64,000 nt of DNA, from assembly GCF_008728515.1 (NCBI RefSeq), contig NC_044977.1:189151987-189215986 (forward strand), given 5' to 3'. This document shows positions 58,991-64,000 of the stretch, in pieces. Position 1 is the stretch's first letter; every line of letters begins with the position of its first letter. The notes beneath the pieces were generated by a model, which saw only the letters and a program-made list of their open reading frames with translations, had not been told where the DNA came from and made no database searches. A program made the translations under genes and the position numbers. This DNA is from Papio anubis. Lineage: Eukaryota; Chordata; Mammalia; Primates; Cercopithecidae.

Positions 58991-59792
58991 GAACACTTGT
59001 ATAAGGGAATGTTGAATGGTGCTTCTCTTGTCTAGAGAATTGTGTTGAGCCTTATATTTGAGGACAGTGAATTGCAAGTGCCTATGTATTGTGAAGAGAG
59101 ATTGTCGCCATATCTCCATAGTACCTAGCAAGAGAGATCCATATTGGTTATTTAACTATAAGCATGCTTGTTCCTGCCTAATTTGCTGCATGCTGTCTGT
59201 ATAAGAGGAAAACTCATGGAGATTATCAAGCAATTCTTTAAAGGCAATTGTTAGGAGCAATGTAAACTGTGGCTTTCTTCTCAGCATCACCACAACCCCA
59301 TGAGGGGAAGTCATAAGAGCCAATGTTAGAGAGACTGGAAGTGGTTTTAAGAGAGGATATTGGCCTTGCTCACTCCCCTTCATGGTAATAGCAGAGGGAA
59401 AGGGCAGGCAGCAGTGAGAGCAAGCTACTTATTTACTGTCTGGTAGGTTAAGTAGAAGCCATGGAAATTAGCCTTGATAGATAGGCTACAGCTAGCTATC
59501 CTGGAAGGAGTTTATCCATGTGGCAGCCTGCTGGGGTTGGAGGGCCCAGCAGTAGAAAAGGGCTTCATGTATGTACCACTAGGAGGCAGCTGCAGAAAGG
59601 AATCCTGAGAAGTCAGAGGGAGAGAGCACCACTATGTCAGGGCGTGGTCTAGTCCACACCTGTCCACAGGGAAGCTCTGATGATTTCACCAATGAACCCC
59701 GTGCCTATTGCCTAAATGTAGGTGCCTGCCATATTTGAGGGCATTTGACAGGAGAGCACTACATACTCCTACTTAAGTAAAAAGTCCTTTGC

Positions 59793-60664
59793 CTAGATTT
59801 TCTTCTAGGATTTTTATAGTCTTGGGTTTTACACTTAAGTCTTTAATCCAACTTGAGTTAATTTTTGTGTAAGGTGTAAGGAAGGGGTCCAGTTTCAATT
59901 TTTTGCATATAGCTAGCCAGTTCTCCCAGCACCACTTATTAAATGGGGAATCCTTTCCCCATTGTTTGTTTTTGTCAGGTTTGTCAAAGATCAGATGGTT
60001 GTACGTGTGCAGTCTTATTTCTGAGTTCTCTGTTCTGTTCCATTGGTCTCTGTGTCTGGTTTTGTGTCAGTACCATGCTGTTTTGGTTACTGTTGCTTTG
60101 TAGTATAGTTTGAAGTCAGGTAGCATGATGCCTCCAGCTTTGTTCTTTTTGCTTAGGATTGTCTTGGCTATTCGTGCTCTTTTTTTTGTTGTTGTTCCAT
60201 ATGAATTTTAAAATAGTTTCTTCTAATTCTGTGAAGAATATTAATGGTAGTTTAATGGGAATAGTACTGAATCTATAAATTACTTTGGGCAGTATGGCCA
60301 TTTTCATTATATTGATTCTTTCTATCCATGAGCATGGAGTGTTTTTCCATTTGCTCCTCAGCAAACTAATGCAAGAACAGAAAACCAAGCACTGCATATT
60401 CTCACTTATAAGTGGAGCCGAACAGTGGGAACACATGGACACATGGTGGGGGACAAAACACACTGGGGCCTGTTGGGAAGGGCAAGGAGGAAGGAGAGCA
60501 TCAGGAAGAATAGCTAATGGATGCTGGGCTTAATATCTAGGTGATCTGTGCCGCAAACCACCATGGCACATGTTTACCTATGTAACAAACCTGCACATCC
60601 TGCACATCCTGCACGTGTACCCTGGAACTTAAAATTTGCAGCAGAAAAAAAAGAACATAAAAAT
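59793..60664. mobile_element. L1PA insertion with 5' inversion (twin priming)
   Basis: 59793-60352 is L1 ORF2 in reverse orientation ('cagcaccacttattaaatgg'). 60353-60664 is the ORF2 end and 3' UTR in forward orientation ('tgtaacaaacctgcacatcc') with a short A-tail. A perfect 11-bp duplication AAGTCCTTTGC stands at 59782-59792 and 60665-60675. Confidence 0.93.
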
Positions 60665-61309
60665 AAGTCCTTTGCTCTTGTTGCTCTTCTTCCCCAGAAA
60701 CAGGGGTGAAGAGTAGGTGACTCAAAGGAAGTGAAGAAGAGACCATGGCCTTCTTGTCTACTGCTTGCCCCAAGCCCATAGTTCAGGCTTGATGTAAGGG
60801 AAGAAAAGCTTTGAATTCGATGAAAATGTGAAATAATAATTATAATACCTAGATTTTTCATGTCTAAGGATAAGATATCTTAATACTTAGACTTGACCAG
60901 GAAATGATCAGCCTGTGGGATGAGTAAGCTTGCAGAGACGGGAAAACAATAGGATGTTTGCAGGTAGAGGGTAAAAAACGAACTAACAAACATAGCTGAT
61001 TTCTGCCTCTACTCTCTTCTTCACCAGTCTCCCTGAGTTTACCTCATTTACTAGCTACAATTTGTTGAGTAATAATTAAAGCGCCGTCATTCTGATAGAA
61101 TGTTATGTGTCTGGTCTATCATCACCCTTCTGAGGTTTTTTTTCTCCTCGTGGTAATCGTGGTCCCACTATGAGTCATCCCAGCACTCCCATAGAGCCCA
61201 CTCTGAGAGGCGAGACTGAGTTTCCCAGGGCTACCAACTGGCATGAGTCTCAACAGGCTATTGCTGTGGGAAAGAGTTAAGCGGCCCCACTACCACATAA
61301 CTAATGTCA

Positions 61310-61640
61310 TGGAATTAAGTGTGCAAAAGCTCCAAATAACTTGCTCAGTGTCATATAGCAAGTCTGAGGCAAGACTAGAACTAGGAAGACCATCCATGCT
61401 TTTGGATTTCTAATGACACTGGTCTATGTGTACACATTCTAATGCTCTTCAAGTGCTCAGAAAGCTAGTCAGTCTTCTCAAAAGAGGAAAAGGAGGAGAT
61501 ATGATTCTCATTGTAATGAGTGCTCAGTGTGTCCTGTGCTGTGATGCACACTCTACCAGCATCATTGTATCTGATCCTCACAAATCTATGAGGACAGTTA
61601 GCCAGAGGTCACGGAAACAGGCCACGATAGCCATGGCCTT
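61310..61640 (-). repeat. MIR-like fragments
   Basis: 'ataacttgctcagtgtcata' near 61336 and 'tctgatcctcacaaatctat' near 61569 resemble parts of the reverse MIR core. Diverged. Confidence 0.45.
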
Positions 61641-62636
61641 CACCTCCATGCTGCTGCCTGAAAGCTTGGTTCTTGAAACCTCTTGGTGTTTTTTTCTCTC
61701 TTTAGCATCATTCACAAATAAGTCATGCAAATTGCTTAAAATATCCAACACTGTAGAAGCAATTTCATTGATGCAAAATTATTCAGTCATATGAATATTA
61801 ATAACATCTAGACAAATATTTTAATGAGCTATGAATAGACATTTCAACCCTAAGAATCAAAATTGATATTTTAGTGCTTATATCTCTGATACTGATAAAT
61901 TTGGTCACTGGGTTGATACATAAAACATATCAGTTTTATGTATTAAGATGCTACATGAAATTCTCAAGGTTATTAATATCCTGCATTGCCTGATGTTTTA
62001 TCTGTTATTTTTCATAACATGCCTATTGTTGAGCAAGGAAAAAGAGATGACAGTGCCATTCTTTTTCCTTGCTCTCTGGTGAGGCAGTCACCTTTCTCAC
62101 TTATTAAGAGTTAGCATCAAGCTCTGAGTTCCTTGACAGGAAATACTTTATCAGTGTCATGTCAAAGGAAGGAAATGAGCAATAGCTGCTGTTGGAAGCC
62201 ACACCTTGCTTTTGGAGAATTTTACTAAAATAAAATGTTAGCATTTGTTCTCACACATCAAATACCTAGCAAAAATCTGGTTTCACGTCAACGTGAAGCA
62301 TAGCTGAATAATGGAAAGTGACCTTTGGGTTTTAAAAAATTCCCTTTCTAGATTTTGTATTCATTTTTCTATGCACAAGACATAAAACTACAAAGAAGTT
62401 GGACTACATTGACAATTTTTTGTGACTAAGACCTATTTGTTATCAGAATGTTTTAATGCCAAGTCTTGGGATTTCAACTCTCAGCTTACTCCCAATATCA
62501 CTTTTAAAAAATTCGTAAATAATGAGGTTTTAGAAATAAGGATGCCTCTTTCTCAAAAGTTCCTTTTTGTGTGACTGTTTCTAGAATTTCATAGATAAAT
62601 ATTAAACAATACAGTTTTCTTTGCTAAAGAGCTTAC

Positions 62637-62709
62637 TTGTTAAACAGACCATCAAAGTAATGGCTACGTCTTGCACGAGATACTGGTAATTTCCAAAGAG
62701 TTGTAGTTG
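62637..62709 (-). CDS. ATP13A5: ATP13A5 coding exon, first of the six in the window
   Basis: 73 bases, 24 codons plus one base: QLQLFGNYQYLVQDVAIT then LMVCLT, and A of a split Met codon completed at 53180. It is a transmembrane helix with the QDVAIT motif typical of the P5B membrane domain. The acceptor is a strong pyrimidine tract TTTCTTTTTCAG and the donor A|GTAAGC. Exons further upstream (actuator, phosphorylation and nucleotide-binding domains) are outside the window, so only the last part of the roughly 1200-residue protein is here. Confidence 0.95.
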
Positions 62710-62980
62710 CTGAAAAAGAAACAAAAGCAAATATAAATATGGCATGTGCCATCATAGCCTTTTTATTATTCCCTACACTCTTTTTAAGTCGTTAGGAGGC
62801 AGCTGTTACTTTTTTCCCCTCTTCAGGAAGAAAATGACTTACCTAAAATTATTAGCATCTCATTGTACAGAATGAGGCCAGGCGACTGTTTTCCCTGCAT
62901 TTAACCTACTTCATGTTAGCGACAGAAGTCAATTATTTGAGAACCACCCTCCTATTGGGTGCATTAATTACCTGACAGCT

Positions 62981-63245
62981 CACTTTGGGAGGCCGAGACA
63001 GGCGGATCACGAGGTCAGGAGGTCAAGACCATCCTGGCTAACATGGTGAAACTCCATCTCTACTAAAAAATACAAAAAACTAGCTGGGCAAGGTGGCAGG
63101 CACCAGTAGTCCCAGCTACTCGGGAGGCTGAGGCAGGAGAATGGCATAAACCCGGGAGGTGGAGCTTGCAGTGAGCTGGGATCCGGCCACTGCACTCCAG
63201 CCTGGGCGACAGAGCGAGACTCCGTCTCAAAAAAAAAAAACCAAA
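62981..63245 (+). mobile_element. Alu SINE, 5' truncated
   Basis: Starts 'cactttgggaggccgagaca', lacking about the first 40 bases, and ends in an A-tail. A perfect 15-bp target duplication AATTACCTGACAGCT stands at 62966-62980 and 63246-63260. Confidence 0.97.
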
Positions 63246-63260
63246 AATTACCTGACAGCT

Positions 63261-64000
63261 GCAGTCTCAGCCTAGGCAGTTGAATTCTCAACATAAGATA
63301 TTAAAGCCTGAATGTTCCCTTAGAAATGTTATACTTAAAATTTGAAGTGAAGGCGCAATTCATTCAATAGACGTTGCTCTCCATCCTCACCCTTGGTATG
63401 AGTTTAGAGCATAGGTCTCTTGGAGTCCATTCACTTTCACAAACTGAACTAAGGCTCCTACCCCAAGTAAGCCCATTGCAGAACTCAATCTGGTACATCC
63501 GCCTTTTAAGGTTTGTGTAGACAGAACTTCTTTCAAGTTCACATTATAGAGTTGAAGTATTTAGAGATGAAAGTCAAACCATGACTCTCTAGGAAGGTGC
63601 CTTGCAATATCTCTTACAGCCAGGTCTGTTTATCTGTTTCATATCTGTTGACTAAGCACTAAACTATAAACTGATTCTGAGCACATTATAGACCAGATTT
63701 ATGCACATGGAAAGTATTGCTGGCTTCTCAGACAGTGAATCCAAGTCCCAGAAGGTACCAGCTTAAGGTTCTTCTGCGACACTCTTATTTAGGTCTAGAC
63801 CACTAGAATGAATGGCTGCAGAGTGGACTATGGTTTCTACGTCCATCCATGGAGGCTTTGAGAAGGAATTTCTGCTGTCACATGTTTGAAAGGCTGCCAT
63901 TGGTTCCTCAGTGTCCCTGTCAACCTCCAATTCTTCCTCTGTCGTCTTTACTTTTCTTTCTCATATCCTTTCCTCTTCTTTTCACCTGAGAGTGGTAAAA
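63261..64000 (-). other. ATP13A5: unassigned ATP13A5 intron DNA
   Basis: No exon with usable splice borders and no repeat I can name before the window ends. Confidence 0.5.

Larger units (their letters stand above)
53181..62636 (-). other. ATP13A5: ATP13A5 intron
   Basis: Longest intron here (9.5 kb). It contains an Alu (53797-54076), two LTRs (54885-55550 and 55815-56260), a MIR (56370-56570), a Tigger-like element (58092-58457), an L2 (58490-58990), a twin-primed L1 (59793-60664) and MIR-like bits (61310-61400, 61515-61640). Stretches 56600-58080, 59000-59780 and 60680-62630 otherwise hold nothing I can name. Confidence 0.85.

Noticed and set aside
62637..64000. A further ATP13A5 exon between 62710 and the window end
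   Set aside because: I searched the minus strand for an acceptor-exon-donor with P5B text and saw none.

Overview
The window is nuclear genomic DNA from a primate. It carries about a dozen Alu elements, L1 3' ends of primate type, L2/MIR/Tigger/MaLR fossils and two intron-rich vertebrate genes. Recalled human versions of both genes differ from these exons at several residues, so a non-human catarrhine such as an Old World monkey seems likelier than human; that is an inference from memory, not an alignment.

Two genes lie tail to tail. PLAAT1 (formerly HRASLS), a phospholipase/acyltransferase, runs on the plus strand. Its three coding exons (18157-18295, 26106-26371, 33933-34034) join in frame to a complete 168-residue protein. 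ATP13A5, a P5B-type transport ATPase, runs on the minus strand and enters from the right edge. Its last six coding exons (62637-62709, 53006-53180, 48004-48206, 42638-42726, 40014-40094, 38311-38571) join in frame with GT-AG borders and encode the C-terminal membrane domain and tail. The two stop codons are about 4.3 kb apart. This synteny matches human 3q29.

Positions 1-2337 hold an unassigned stretch, a MIR and an old L1 end. From 2338 to 14418 there is one old L1 on the minus strand that has taken up at least five later insertions: a MaLR-like LTR, an Alu, an endogenous retrovirus, a solo LTR and a palindromic Tigger2-like element. The retrovirus (5053-9623, minus strand) has paired LTRs, a perfect 5-bp target duplication and a primer-binding site matching tRNA-Phe. 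Its gag, protease and polymerase are broken, and a large deletion joins reverse transcriptase to the end of env.

PLAAT1 introns contain a plus-strand L1 (19905-24000) split by an ERVL-like LTR and by a 96-bp L1 tail, an inverted L1M, and a 50-bp minisatellite born inside an L1M 3' UTR. ATP13A5 introns contain L2 copies, a nearly complete Tigger1 (49424-51820), a hAT element, MLT1-type LTRs, a twin-primed L1 with an 11-bp target duplication (59793-60664), and a pair of inverted repeats inside an L2 that look like template-switch mutations. No bacterial-type operon, CRISPR array or recognisable new multi-gene system is present.
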